59,520 nt of DNA, taken from positions 1-59,520 of the forward strand of contig JAEWZB010000086.1 of assembly GCA_023395515.1 (NCBI GenBank). The letters are read 5' to 3'. Below are positions 8,964 through 16,576 of this stretch, piece after piece. The stretch comes from Bacillota bacterium. GTDB taxonomy: Bacteria > Bacillota > Syntrophomonadia > Syntrophomonadales > Syntrophomonadaceae. The notes under the pieces are model-generated. The model was not told the origin of the DNA. It was given only the letters and a program-made list of their open reading frames with translations, and did not search any database. Each line of letters begins with the position of its first letter. Within the stretch, counting starts at the first letter, position 1. The position numbers and the translations under genes were made by a program.

Positions 8964-9662
8964 TTAATCATTAATGGGCAGACCTTCCATCTTAATTGAT
9001 TCGATCATACTGTTTTCAGCATTTTCAATATGCTCTCCCGCTAACTGGCTAGAAAGTTGTATATCCCTAGCCTGAAGAGCTTCTACAATTCCCCGGTGCT
9101 CATCTAAAGATGTTTTCATTCTTCCGGGATAAGCTAAGGTAGTAGCACGGAAACGTTGTATTTGCTCCCTAAGGTTATTTATGATATTACTTAAACGTTC
9201 ATTACGACTAGCTTTATAAATAGCTTCATGGAATTTAGTATCTACGTCAATTAATTTGTCTATATTATTAGCAGCTATAGCTTCAGCCTTTTCCACTAAA
9301 AGCCGTTCCATCTCCTCTAGTTCCTCATCAGTAATTCGTTCTGCAGCCAACCCCGCAGCTAAACTTTCCAGAGCAGAGCGGATTTCAAATACATCAGCAA
9401 TATCCTTAAAGGAAAGATCGGCTACATATGCTCCTTTACGGGGCACCATAACGATAAAGCCTTCCATCTCTAATTTACGCAAAGCTTCCCGTATGGGAGT
9501 TCGGGAAACACCTAATTCTTCCGCTAATTGAATTTCCATAAGACGTTCTCTAGGTTTAAGGTCTCCATTAATAATAGCTTCTCTAATAGCTTCTAATACT
9601 AATTCACGCAGTGGCTTGTATGAATCAAGGTTTACCGGCGTCAATCTTCTGTTTTCCTGCAT
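8964..9662 (-). CDS. GntR/FadR-family transcriptional regulator
   Basis: Residues 15-80 form a GntR winged helix (LREAIINGDLKPRERL, ELGVSRTPIREALRKLE) and residues 90-220 an all-helical FCD ligand domain with the metal-binding Asp/His pattern (DTKFHEAIY, DEHRGIVEAL). The 232-residue length is typical of FadR-group regulators, which sense small carboxylates. Its ATG directly abuts the TAG of ispE and AAGGGGTGA lies inside the end of ispE, so the two are translationally coupled. The target genes are not evident; autoregulation of this operon is possible. Confidence 0.88.
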   Translation of the reverse strand: MQENRRLTPVNLDSYKPLRELVLEAIREAIINGDLKPRERLMEIQLAEELGVSRTPIREALRKLEMEGFIVMVPRKGAYVADLSFKDIADVFEIRSALESLAAGLAAERITDEELEEMERLLVEKAEAIAANNIDKLIDVDTKFHEAIYKASRNERLSNIINNLREQIQRFRATTLAYPGRMKTSLDEHRGIVEALQARDIQLSSQLAGEHIENAENSMIESIKMEGLPIND

Positions 9663-10526
9663 CTATTCACCCCTTGCATATGATGAGACTTTAAATACTT
9701 CTTGGTAACTACTGGCCAAGTATTCATAGGCACTTTGCCAGCTATGGGGGTCATTAAACCATCCCCATACGGTCGGGCCGCTTCCTGACATTACGGCACT
9801 TAAGGCTCCCTTATCCTTTAAAGTTTGTTTAATTTGAGCAATCTCTGGATATCTGCTTAAACTAACTGTTTCTAATACATTAACCATGTGTTTATTCAAG
9901 TTAATAATATCATATTCCTGCCATGCTTGGACAAACGCATCTAAGTCAGGAGTTTCTTTAACCTGCCCTAATTCAAAATCAGCAAATATTTCTCGGGTTG
10001 CTACTTGAAAATCAGGCTTAACTAGTAAAAAATGTAGTTTTCTTATATCCGGCAGAGGGGTCAGCAATTCCCCCCGCCCCCTGGCAATAGCACTAGGGCT
10101 GGTTGATAAGCAAAAAGGTACATCTGACCCTAACTCCAAAGCCATTTCTCCTAAAGTCTGGTAATCTAAATTATAATTATAAAGACGGTTAATACCTAGC
10201 AGAACCGCCGCAGCATTAGTACTGCCTCCGGCTAAACCTGCTCCTACAGGTATATTTTTCTCTATAAATATTTTTACTCCTTCTCCCGAGCCTAACCTTT
10301 GCAAAATCAATTGCGCCGCTTGGTAAGCTAAGTTGGTTTTATCATGGGGAATTAAATTACTATCCGAATTTAAGCTAATAGAATCAGCTTTTTCCAGCGT
10401 AATTTTATCGACTAAAGATACCTGATGCATTACCGTCTCCAGTTCATGGTAACCATCGTGGCGCTTGCCCTTAACATCTAAGGTTAAATTTATTTTGGCC
10501 GGAGCTGCAACTATAATTTTGGTCAT
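9663..10526 (-). CDS. ispE: 4-diphosphocytidyl-2-C-methyl-D-erythritol kinase
   Basis: IspE phosphorylates CDP-methylerythritol in the non-mevalonate isoprenoid pathway. GHMP-kinase features are present: N-terminal APAKINLTLDVKGKRHDGYH, the ATP loop PVGAGLAGGSTNAAA, and the C-terminal MSGSGPTVWG. The product is 287 residues with ATG after GGGGGAG. In Bacillus ispE lies between sspF/veg and purR; here the downstream order ispE..glmU-prs is kept but the upstream junction to veg has been opened by about 30 kb of other genes. Confidence 0.96.
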   Translation of the reverse strand: MTKIIVAAPAKINLTLDVKGKRHDGYHELETVMHQVSLVDKITLEKADSISLNSDSNLIPHDKTNLAYQAAQLILQRLGSGEGVKIFIEKNIPVGAGLAGGSTNAAAVLLGINRLYNYNLDYQTLGEMALELGSDVPFCLSTSPSAIARGRGELLTPLPDIRKLHFLLVKPDFQVATREIFADFELGQVKETPDLDAFVQAWQEYDIINLNKHMVNVLETVSLSRYPEIAQIKQTLKDKGALSAVMSGSGPTVWGWFNDPHSWQSAYEYLASSYQEVFKVSSYARGE

Positions 10527-10610
10527 AAGGCTCCCCCTGTTATCTTTTATCTTTATAGTTTATACCTTTTTAAGATAATAGAAAACCTGCTTAATGAAGT
10601 ATAAAAAAAG

Positions 10611-10629
10611 GGAACGGCAAAACCGTTCC
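10611..10629 (-). terminator. Terminator after spoIIR
   Basis: A 7-bp stem (GGAACGG against CCGTTCC) is followed on the minus strand by a run of seven T. It lies 45 bp beyond the spoIIR stop. Confidence 0.8.
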
Positions 10630-10673
10630 AATCATGGGGGGAATGGGGAAATATGATAGCTTCATAATTAATC

Positions 10674-11243
10674 TTATTCCTTATTAAGCTGGCCAAATTT
10701 AACTCCTTTAGGTAATAACTCTAAGCACTTGAGGCTAACCTTGGCTTCCTGGGGGTTTTCCATACTTAATCCTTTATCAGAGGAAGAAACCATACAAAGA
10801 GGCGGAAATAGTACACACCACCAGTTCTTGCCTGCACCTTCCCCAATAATAATTCTTACCGCTTGGTATTCCCCGGAAGGAAAAACTAAATTGCCATATG
10901 ATTTAGTAGGAAAAGCATATTCGCCGACTCGAACTTCCACCGGGTAATCATATCCATAAGCCGCTATTATTTCTTGGGCCACCTTTTTTATTTCAGGCAC
11001 AGCCTTTTCTGCTTTTAAACGTGCTTCTTCAATATCTTCCGTATTACTGAATTCATTTTTCATATACTTAACTACATGATCTTTTACTTCCAATTTCAAA
11101 GCTTGATCAGTCGGACTATCACTATTAGCTAATACATGCAGTCTTAATACACTATCTTGTAAAGGAATACTTTGCTCTCCTTTTACTTGAGTCCCTATAA
11201 AAGTAATACCTATAATTAAAATGATGACAAACAACTTTTTCAT
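10674..11243 (-). CDS. spoIIR: Stage II sporulation protein R
   Basis: SpoIIR is the signal secreted by the forespore that triggers SpoIIGA to process pro-sigma-E in the mother cell. The 189-residue protein has an N-terminal signal sequence (about residues 3-20), the conserved LRLHVLANSDSPTDQALK block and the family hallmark GAGKNWWCVLFPPLC. The ATG at 11243 follows AGGAGGG. A sigma-F-like promoter lies immediately upstream (11270-11297), agreeing with forespore expression of this gene in B. subtilis. Confidence 0.94.
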   Translation of the reverse strand: MKKLFVIILIIGITFIGTQVKGEQSIPLQDSVLRLHVLANSDSPTDQALKLEVKDHVVKYMKNEFSNTEDIEEARLKAEKAVPEIKKVAQEIIAAYGYDYPVEVRVGEYAFPTKSYGNLVFPSGEYQAVRIIIGEGAGKNWWCVLFPPLCMVSSSDKGLSMENPQEAKVSLKCLELLPKGVKFGQLNKE

Positions 11244-11269
11244 AATTAATCTCCCTCCTAATACTATGG

Positions 11270-11297
11270 ATTATTTCCTAAAAAACACTTTTTATAC
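11270..11297 (-). promoter_or_regulatory. Candidate sigma-F promoter of spoIIR
   Basis: On the minus strand, GTATA (11297-11293) is followed after 14 bp by GGAAATAAT (11278-11270), close to the sigma-F pattern GYATA / GGNNANANT. The -10 box is about 27 bp before the start codon. Spacing is one or two bases shorter than the textbook optimum. Confidence 0.5.
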
Positions 11298-11531
11298 TAT
11301 TAGCGAGTAAAGAATTCTATTTTTTATATCTACTGGTTGTTTGTTTATGAGCTAAAGCTATGACCTTTTATGTTGTGACCTTAGGATATTTTTAGAGCTT
11401 AGCTTAACCTAAGCCCTTTTAACCGGTAGTTAATTATTTTCTTAGGTGTATTTGGGAGTGGTATAAGAAAAAACAATGAGGGCAAGAAGTATGTTTTATG
11501 TCAAAAAGGCTGAAAAATGGCTTTTCTAACG
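11298..11531. other. Intergenic region, no gene seen
   Basis: AT-rich DNA between the spoIIR promoter and the plus-strand promoter at 11532. No open frame with a ribosome binding site and no clear structured RNA were found. A weak inverted pair (AGCTTAG-CTTAAC-CTAAGC) occurs near 11398-11415. Confidence 0.4.
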
Positions 11532-11560
11532 TTGACATTGTTTGTGAAAGTGATTACAAT
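11532..11560 (+). promoter_or_regulatory. Consensus sigma-A promoter on the plus strand with no following gene
   Basis: TTGACA (11532-11537) and TACAAT (11555-11560) are separated by exactly 17 bp, a near-perfect vegetative promoter. No reading frame with a ribosome binding site follows; instead there are two possible stem-loops before the 3' end of the convergent tungstate-binding gene. Confidence 0.6.
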
Positions 11561-11566
11561 TACATC

Positions 11567-11690
11567 ATAGGAATTTGCAAGTGGCTTTTCCCCACATGCG
11601 GATTCAAAAAACCACATACATTTTCTAATTCCCCCCCCCGGGAATTATTAGACATCACCAAGCCATGATGGTGATGTCTAATCCTTTTCT
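11567..11690 (+). ncRNA. Candidate small RNA driven by the 11532 promoter
   Basis: From the predicted start near 11567, a transcript would contain a region bounded by GTGG (11581) and CCAC (11611-11614), a run of nine C, and then the 14-bp stem at 11647-11682 followed by a moderately T-rich CCTTTTCTGAGGTTTTT. Promoter plus terminator without an open frame is the basis of the call. It would be antisense to the 3' end of any read-through from the tungstate-binding gene. Confidence 0.3.
11647..11682. terminator. Strong hairpin, possibly a two-way terminator
   Basis: A perfect 14-bp stem (ATTAGACATCACCA against TGGTGATGTCTAAT) with an 8-base loop lies 94 bp past the stop of the minus-strand tungstate-binding gene and at the end of the candidate plus-strand RNA. 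The T-rich side is the plus-strand one. Confidence 0.55.
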
Positions 11691-11775
11691 GAGGTTTTTA
11701 TATTGCATATCTCCTTTTATTCTTGGCATTACTACTTCCACATTATCACCTTTAAACGTTCTGTTACCTTTTATA

Positions 11776-12627
11776 TTATTTAGCATTAGGGAAAAACAAA
11801 GGCCGTTCGTATGCCTTTTTCCCAAATTCTCCTATTATTTCTTGTCCCTTTTTGGAAGTAAGCCATTCGGCAAATTTGGTAGCTCCCTCATAATTAATGC
11901 CGGAGAATTTATCTGGATTTACGCAAATAACACTATAAGGATTAAACAATCTTTCATCTCCCTCAATTATAGGGATTAAGCTATTCTTATCTTGATGAGT
12001 TAAATAGGTGGCTCTATCTATTAAGGTATAACCTTTCTTTTCATCGGCAATACGGTAAGTATCTGCCATGCCTTGCCCAGTCTCTATATACCATTCTTCG
12101 TCAAGATCTACTATGAAACCAGCCTCTTTCCATAAGTTAAGTTCTTTAGAATGAGTTCCTGATTTATCGCCTCGGGATATAAAAACCTCTTCTTTTTCGG
12201 CAATGGCTTTTAATGCCTTAGTAATATCCCTTCCATCTCTAATCCCCACCGGGTCTTCCTCGGGACCGATTAGCAAGAAATCATTGTACATTACTCCCTT
12301 ACGATCTACCCCGAATCCATCTTCCATAAACTTATTTTCCGCTAGCCAAGAATGGCCTAATATTACATCAACCTCTCCCGCTTCGCCCATAGATATAGCT
12401 TGGCCAGTTCCTACCACAATAACATCTAATTTATAATTAAGGTCTTTTTCTATAATGGGTAATATATGGTCTAGCAGTCCTGAATCTTTAATACTGCTCG
12501 CCGTAGCTAAAGTTATCTTTTTCTTGGGGGGCGGGGAATCAGAGGATTTATCAGCCTTTTTTCCGCAACCCGGCATTAATATTAATATCACTGCTAAAAT
12601 AAGTAATACAGATAACCTTTTTTTCAT
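11776..12627 (-). CDS. tupA: Tungstate ABC transporter substrate-binding lipoprotein (TupA-like)
   Basis: A periplasmic-type oxyanion binder of the TupA family, anchored to the outer membrane face: signal peptide plus lipobox LMPGC (mature Cys near residue 21). The family signatures are visible: ATASSIKDSGLL near the start of the mature protein, IGPEEDPVGIRD, and ISRGDKSGTHSKELNLW. Start ATG follows TTGGAGG. No permease (tupB) or ATPase (tupC) gene lies next to it, so partners must be elsewhere. Tungstate supply would suit a strict anaerobe with tungsten or molybdenum enzymes; molybdate as ligand is not excluded. Confidence 0.85.
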   Translation of the reverse strand: MKKRLSVLLILAVILILMPGCGKKADKSSDSPPPKKKITLATASSIKDSGLLDHILPIIEKDLNYKLDVIVVGTGQAISMGEAGEVDVILGHSWLAENKFMEDGFGVDRKGVMYNDFLLIGPEEDPVGIRDGRDITKALKAIAEKEEVFISRGDKSGTHSKELNLWKEAGFIVDLDEEWYIETGQGMADTYRIADEKKGYTLIDRATYLTHQDKNSLIPIIEGDERLFNPYSVICVNPDKFSGINYEGATKFAEWLTSKKGQEIIGEFGKKAYERPLFFPNAK

Positions 12628-12739
12628 TACTTTCCTCCAAGTTTTATGTTGCGACGGAGAATGAACTATAGTATTCTTTAATATTTGTATCCATATTATT
12701 ATTTATGCTATTTTATATCTCCAGTCATGCCTAAACAGA

Positions 12740-12766
12740 CTAAGACAGGCATAAAGCCTGTCTTAG
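12740..12766. terminator. Hairpin between the symporter and tupA genes
   Basis: An 11-bp perfect stem (CTAAGACAGGC against GCCTGTCTTAG) with loop ATAAA lies 48 bp beyond the symporter stop. A T6 run follows it on the plus strand; on the minus strand the downstream bases are only mildly T-rich, so it may end or attenuate the cyclase-SDR-symporter transcript before tupA. Confidence 0.55.
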
Positions 12767-12813
12767 TTTTTTAATATATGCGCCTATAATAGGGGGATGA
12801 TACAATATTTCTA

Positions 12814-14718
12814 TTATGCTATTGAATCAACCAGCTTACTGCCTTGTTCGGTAATTTCCATAGTGATACGACCTTGCCCGCCTAATTTAATAAGCTTAGC
12901 ATCCCCTAGACGATTTACAATAGCATTAAGCTCGATAGTATAAATCTGTAATTTTTCCGCTAGTTTATTAACAGCATCAGGACCAGTTCTGAGAGCTTGT
13001 AGAACTTTTAGCTCTACACTATCAATATTTTTGCTCCCCAGTAATTTAGCATCTTCTTCATTTAGAAGGCTAATCGCTATTTTTTCACCTTTCGGAGTAA
13101 TTCTAAAGTAAAGTTGTTTAATAAGTCTTTCAGCTTCTCTTTCAATAAGCCCGCTCTTTTCCAATACATCTAATTCATTATGAATATCAGCAGCTTGTAA
13201 GTCATTAACCGAACAATAATGTCCGATTCTGTCAATTATGCTGGCTGAATCTACATATCCTTTTCTAATAGCAATAAGGATCTGTTGTCCTAATTCACTA
13301 GGCATACTACCTTCGGGAATAGCCTTAACTTCATCTTTCTTAGTCAGCATACTTACTACAACTAAGGTTATTAAAGTTATCGGGAATACTAACCACAGGG
13401 TATGAACTGATTGATAATTGGTAGTAAGTATTTCCCAATATAATACTGTAGTTAATGAAGCTACAACGGCGGCTACTGCTCCCTTGCCATTACCTATCTT
13501 GAGTAACCACGAGTCCAGATAGAAGATAAATAATGGTGCTCCTACACCTGTACCAAAGGCAAAAAGTAAGCTTAATCCTCTGGCCCAATACATGGCAAAT
13601 ATAACCGTAATTATTCCAAAAACAATAGTTCCCCATTTTGCCCAGAGTAAAAGTCTTGCGGTATCTCTGATTTTTAATAAATTTTGAGCTATATCACGGA
13701 CTAATTGGTTAACACTAGATACCAGATAAATATCGCAAGTAGACATGGTAGCTGCCATTAAGCCTGCCATAACTATTGCCGCCAGGGGAATAGGAATAAT
13801 ACCTAATAATGATCCTAGAGCTAATGACGGGGCTTCTAAATTAGGAACTAGTTGTCTTACATAGCAGCCAATGAAAGCTCCGATAACACCAGTTGTATAA
13901 GCTATAATTACTGTCCAAGTCCAGCCTTTTTTAACTACTGCCAGATTTCTGGTACCTGCTGATCTGGCCCAGTAGGGAGCTTGGTTAAGCAAGGATTGAT
14001 GCATTAAGAGGAAAGTCAGTACTGATGGAACTATGAATTGCACTATGGGAATACTGCCAAAAGGCACTGACATGAAGTTAGCTGGAAGCTGTGCTGCATC
14101 AGGCATACCATAAGTAGCTAGCAAATAAAGCGGCAGAATTATAAAGGTTGCTAAGGCTACCCAAGAAAATTGAATAACATCAGTAATAGTAGCAGCCCAT
14201 ATACCACCTAAGGCTACATAGAGGGTCACGACTATACCGACTAGGGCTATAGCCGCTTTAGGGCTAATGCCTAAGGCCCCGGCTATAATAGCACCACAAC
14301 CAACATATTGCCAACCGATAATAGCTAATGAAGCTAATAATACTACAAAGGTAATAGCAATACGGCCATTTTTACCGTAACGGTATTCAAACCACTCGGT
14401 AGGAGTAACGGCTCCCGTGGTTCTCCAGAAACCGGCCCAGAATAACAGAGCAACTAAAGCTCCTGTACCCCAGCCTAGGTAGAACCACATACCACCCATA
14501 CCAAACATATATCCATACATTACAATACCCGGAAGATAACCTCCGGAAATTAATATCGAGGAGTTACCAACCGCCGTCATGAAAGGAGTAAACTCGCGGC
14601 CTCCTATCATAAATTCAGTTTCATTGTTAGTCATTTTCTTCCCAACATACCAACTAAGAACAACCATGGCTAGAATATAAACAACTGTAACTCCTACCAT
14701 CCATGAACTTCCTGCCAT
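12814..14718 (-). CDS. Sodium:solute symporter with C-terminal tandem winged-helix domains
   Basis: Residues 1-460 are an SSS/SLC5-family symporter: about 13 hydrophobic segments, GGREFTPFMTAVGNSS near the N-terminus and the conserved GLMAATMSTCD segment. The family usually ends near here, but this protein continues for about 170 cytoplasmic residues. Residues 475-555 (DIHNELDVLEKSGLIERE, YFRITPKGEKIA) and 565-634 (LKVLQALRTGPDAVNKLAEKL, MEITEQGSKLV) each look like a winged helix-turn-helix with a beta wing. Transport with a regulatory tail is inferred; DNA binding is unproven. ATG follows GGAGGG. It is the third gene behind a sigma-54 promoter, after the cyclase and SDR, so it probably imports their substrate. 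Confidence 0.85.
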   Translation of the reverse strand: MAGSSWMVGVTVVYILAMVVLSWYVGKKMTNNETEFMIGGREFTPFMTAVGNSSILISGGYLPGIVMYGYMFGMGGMWFYLGWGTGALVALLFWAGFWRTTGAVTPTEWFEYRYGKNGRIAITFVVLLASLAIIGWQYVGCGAIIAGALGISPKAAIALVGIVVTLYVALGGIWAATITDVIQFSWVALATFIILPLYLLATYGMPDAAQLPANFMSVPFGSIPIVQFIVPSVLTFLLMHQSLLNQAPYWARSAGTRNLAVVKKGWTWTVIIAYTTGVIGAFIGCYVRQLVPNLEAPSLALGSLLGIIPIPLAAIVMAGLMAATMSTCDIYLVSSVNQLVRDIAQNLLKIRDTARLLLWAKWGTIVFGIITVIFAMYWARGLSLLFAFGTGVGAPLFIFYLDSWLLKIGNGKGAVAAVVASLTTVLYWEILTTNYQSVHTLWLVFPITLITLVVVSMLTKKDEVKAIPEGSMPSELGQQILIAIRKGYVDSASIIDRIGHYCSVNDLQAADIHNELDVLEKSGLIEREAERLIKQLYFRITPKGEKIAISLLNEEDAKLLGSKNIDSVELKVLQALRTGPDAVNKLAEKLQIYTIELNAIVNRLGDAKLIKLGGQGRITMEITEQGSKLVDSIA

Positions 14719-14747
14719 ATCTTTCCCTCCTTAAAATATATGAGGCT

Positions 14748-15512
14748 TTACCAAGCTGTCCAGCCTCCATCAACCATAACCATCGAACCGGTTACAAAAT
14801 CAGCAGCACTGGAAGCTAAATACAACACGGTACCAGTAACATCACGTACCTCACCGATACGATTTAGCAAAATCCGGCGTTCAACATCAGCCTTAAATTC
14901 GGCATCTCTAAACATAGGCTCTGTAAAAGGGGTATTGATAAAAGTAGGAGCCACGGTATTAACCGTTATATTATATGGCGCCCATTCCCCCGCTAATACT
15001 TTGGAAAATTGGGCAACGGCCCCTTTACTGGCACAATAAGCTGCCCGTTTTACATATCCCACTACCGACATGGCCGAGCCAACATTGATTATTTTACCTT
15101 GTCCCTGTTCCATCATTTTTTTGCCGGCGGCCTGACAGCAAAAGAACGTACCCTTAACATTAACAGCCATAACTTTGTCCCATGCTTCTTCCGTAACTTC
15201 ATGGGCTACTTGCTGAATATTGATTCCGGCTGAATTAAGCAGGATGTCAATATGTCCCTGGGTATCATAAATGTGCTCCATCATTGCATCAATCTGCTTT
15301 TTGTAAGTTACGTCACAAACATAGGTTACACATTTACCACCTAAAGTTTCAATTTCTTGTTTAGCCGAAGCTAAAGCTTCTCCAGATAGATCAGCAAGGG
15401 CAACCGTTGCACCAGACTGGGCAAATGCAATGGCACAGGCCCGGCCTATACCATTACCTCCACCAGTTACAACTGCTACCTTACCGGTTAAATCAACCTT
15501 AAGGTCAGACAT
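14748..15512 (-). CDS. Short-chain dehydrogenase/reductase (SDR)
   Basis: A classical NAD(P)-dependent SDR of 254 residues: cofactor motif TGGGNGIG near residue 17, acidic residue after beta-2 (ALADLSG, favouring NAD), NSAGI, catalytic Ser in VGSAMS and the YCASK Tyr/Lys pair, and C-terminal VTGSMVMVDGGW. ATG 15512 is chosen because GGAGG is 7 bp away; an ATG six bases earlier would be too close. It sits between the cyclase-family gene (12-bp gap) and the symporter (29-bp gap) and probably oxidises or reduces a hydroxy/keto intermediate of the same pathway; the substrate is not known. Confidence 0.9.
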   Translation of the reverse strand: MSDLKVDLTGKVAVVTGGGNGIGRACAIAFAQSGATVALADLSGEALASAKQEIETLGGKCVTYVCDVTYKKQIDAMMEHIYDTQGHIDILLNSAGINIQQVAHEVTEEAWDKVMAVNVKGTFFCCQAAGKKMMEQGQGKIINVGSAMSVVGYVKRAAYCASKGAVAQFSKVLAGEWAPYNITVNTVAPTFINTPFTEPMFRDAEFKADVERRILLNRIGEVRDVTGTVLYLASSAADFVTGSMVMVDGGWTAW

Positions 15513-15524
15513 CTTCATTCCTCC

Positions 15525-16283
15525 CTAGTCTTCCCAGATAGCAAACGCTCTGACCGGACTACCGGTAAGCCCTACAAATTTAAGCGGGAATAATGCAAAA
15601 TAGAAATCTTTATTTTTAGGTATCTTAGTGATGTTTACTAAGCTTTCCGTATGAATAATTTCTCTTTCCGCATGAACAGTATGGTTAGGATAATCAAGGT
15701 CTGCCGGGGTATCTAAGCTGGCTGCATCAGTGCCAATGTTTACTAAACCTTGATCTAGGAGCCAAGTAGTTGCTTCTTTATTTAATCCGGGATATTGGCT
15801 TAAATAATACTGGGCATCGGTTTCTCCATATGGTTCAATTCCAGTCCAGTAAAGTAAGCTCATGCCTGGTTTTAATGTTACTTCAGCCGCATCTAACCCT
15901 TTTTTTACTGCATCTAAGGTTATATGAGTACGTCCGGTTATAAAAGATAAATCAATCCATGCGGACGGGGTTATTAATTCTGGTAAAGTAATTTTATCTA
16001 CGGATAGATGCGATTTGCTAGGATCAAAATGGTAAACTGCATCAACATGGGTAGAAGTATGGTCACAAGTAACTATACCCTTTACCCCAAAACCATAGGG
16101 ATAATTGCTAGATTCGCCTAAGCTAAATTTAGTTTCTTCATGGGTCTTATGCCACCAGAATGAAGTTTTCATATGACCTGGATAGACAGGTACATCAGGG
16201 CCAACATCCTTACCCAAATCTAAGAAATTTAATTTTTTCCCAAACATTTCAATAACACTAATTGGCAAATTGTTGTTCGACAT
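15525..16283 (-). CDS. Cyclase-family (KynB-like) metal-dependent hydrolase
   Basis: A member of the family that contains bacterial arylformamidase and isatin hydrolase. The metal-binding pattern is visible as DHTSTHVDAVYHF (His-x3-His-x-Asp-x3-His), with GTDAASLD further on and an N-terminal LDLGKDVGPDVPVYPGH typical of the family. The length is 252 residues. ATG 16283 follows AGGGAGG. It is the first gene behind a -24/-12 promoter at 16383-16397 and is probably the pathway's entry hydrolase or lactonase; which ring or amide it opens is unknown. Confidence 0.85.
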   Translation of the reverse strand: MSNNNLPISVIEMFGKKLNFLDLGKDVGPDVPVYPGHMKTSFWWHKTHEETKFSLGESSNYPYGFGVKGIVTCDHTSTHVDAVYHFDPSKSHLSVDKITLPELITPSAWIDLSFITGRTHITLDAVKKGLDAAEVTLKPGMSLLYWTGIEPYGETDAQYYLSQYPGLNKEATTWLLDQGLVNIGTDAASLDTPADLDYPNHTVHAEREIIHTESLVNITKIPKNKDFYFALFPLKFVGLTGSPVRAFAIWED

Positions 16284-16382
16284 TTGAAATTCCTCCCTAA
16301 AAAAATTTTTAGTGTATTAGGTATGTCCTCTCCTTTCCTTTCCTTTAAAGTATGGGGATTACTTTGTACTTAAATACTAATA

Positions 16383-16397
16383 GCAATAATCATGCCA
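16383..16397 (-). promoter_or_regulatory. Sigma-54 promoter of the cyclase-SDR-symporter operon
   Basis: On the minus strand TGGCAT-N5-TTGC matches the -24/-12 consensus TGGCAC-N5-TTGC with one difference. It lies 100 bp before the cyclase start, and the gene for a sigma-54 activator is next upstream. Confidence 0.75.
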
Positions 16398-16465
16398 ACT
16401 TTTAAGCAAGGAGAAACTACCGACATATTGGGAAATTACCGTTTATCCTGTCGCAGATATTTAAA

Positions 16466-16575
16466 TTAGTGACACATATTTGTTACACTTTGCCAGGGTT
16501 TAGGAAAAATTTCACGAAATCAAGGCAGGAAACGCCCGACTCTTTTTTGTGACGGTCGTTTCGTTTTGGTGACAA
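16466..16575. promoter_or_regulatory. Four GTGACA-like repeats, candidate activator-binding sites
   Basis: GTGACA at 16469-16474, GTTACA at 16482-16487, GTGACG at 16549-16554 and GTGACA at 16569-16574, each preceded by one to three T. They lie 70-180 bp upstream of the -24 box, where enhancer-binding proteins normally bind. The first two together form a loose inverted repeat. Confidence 0.4.
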
Positions 16576-16576
16576 T

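Noticed and set aside
11581..11690. A molybdenum/tungsten cofactor riboswitch near tupA
   Set aside because: It lies downstream of tupA rather than in its leader and lacks the family's conserved core.
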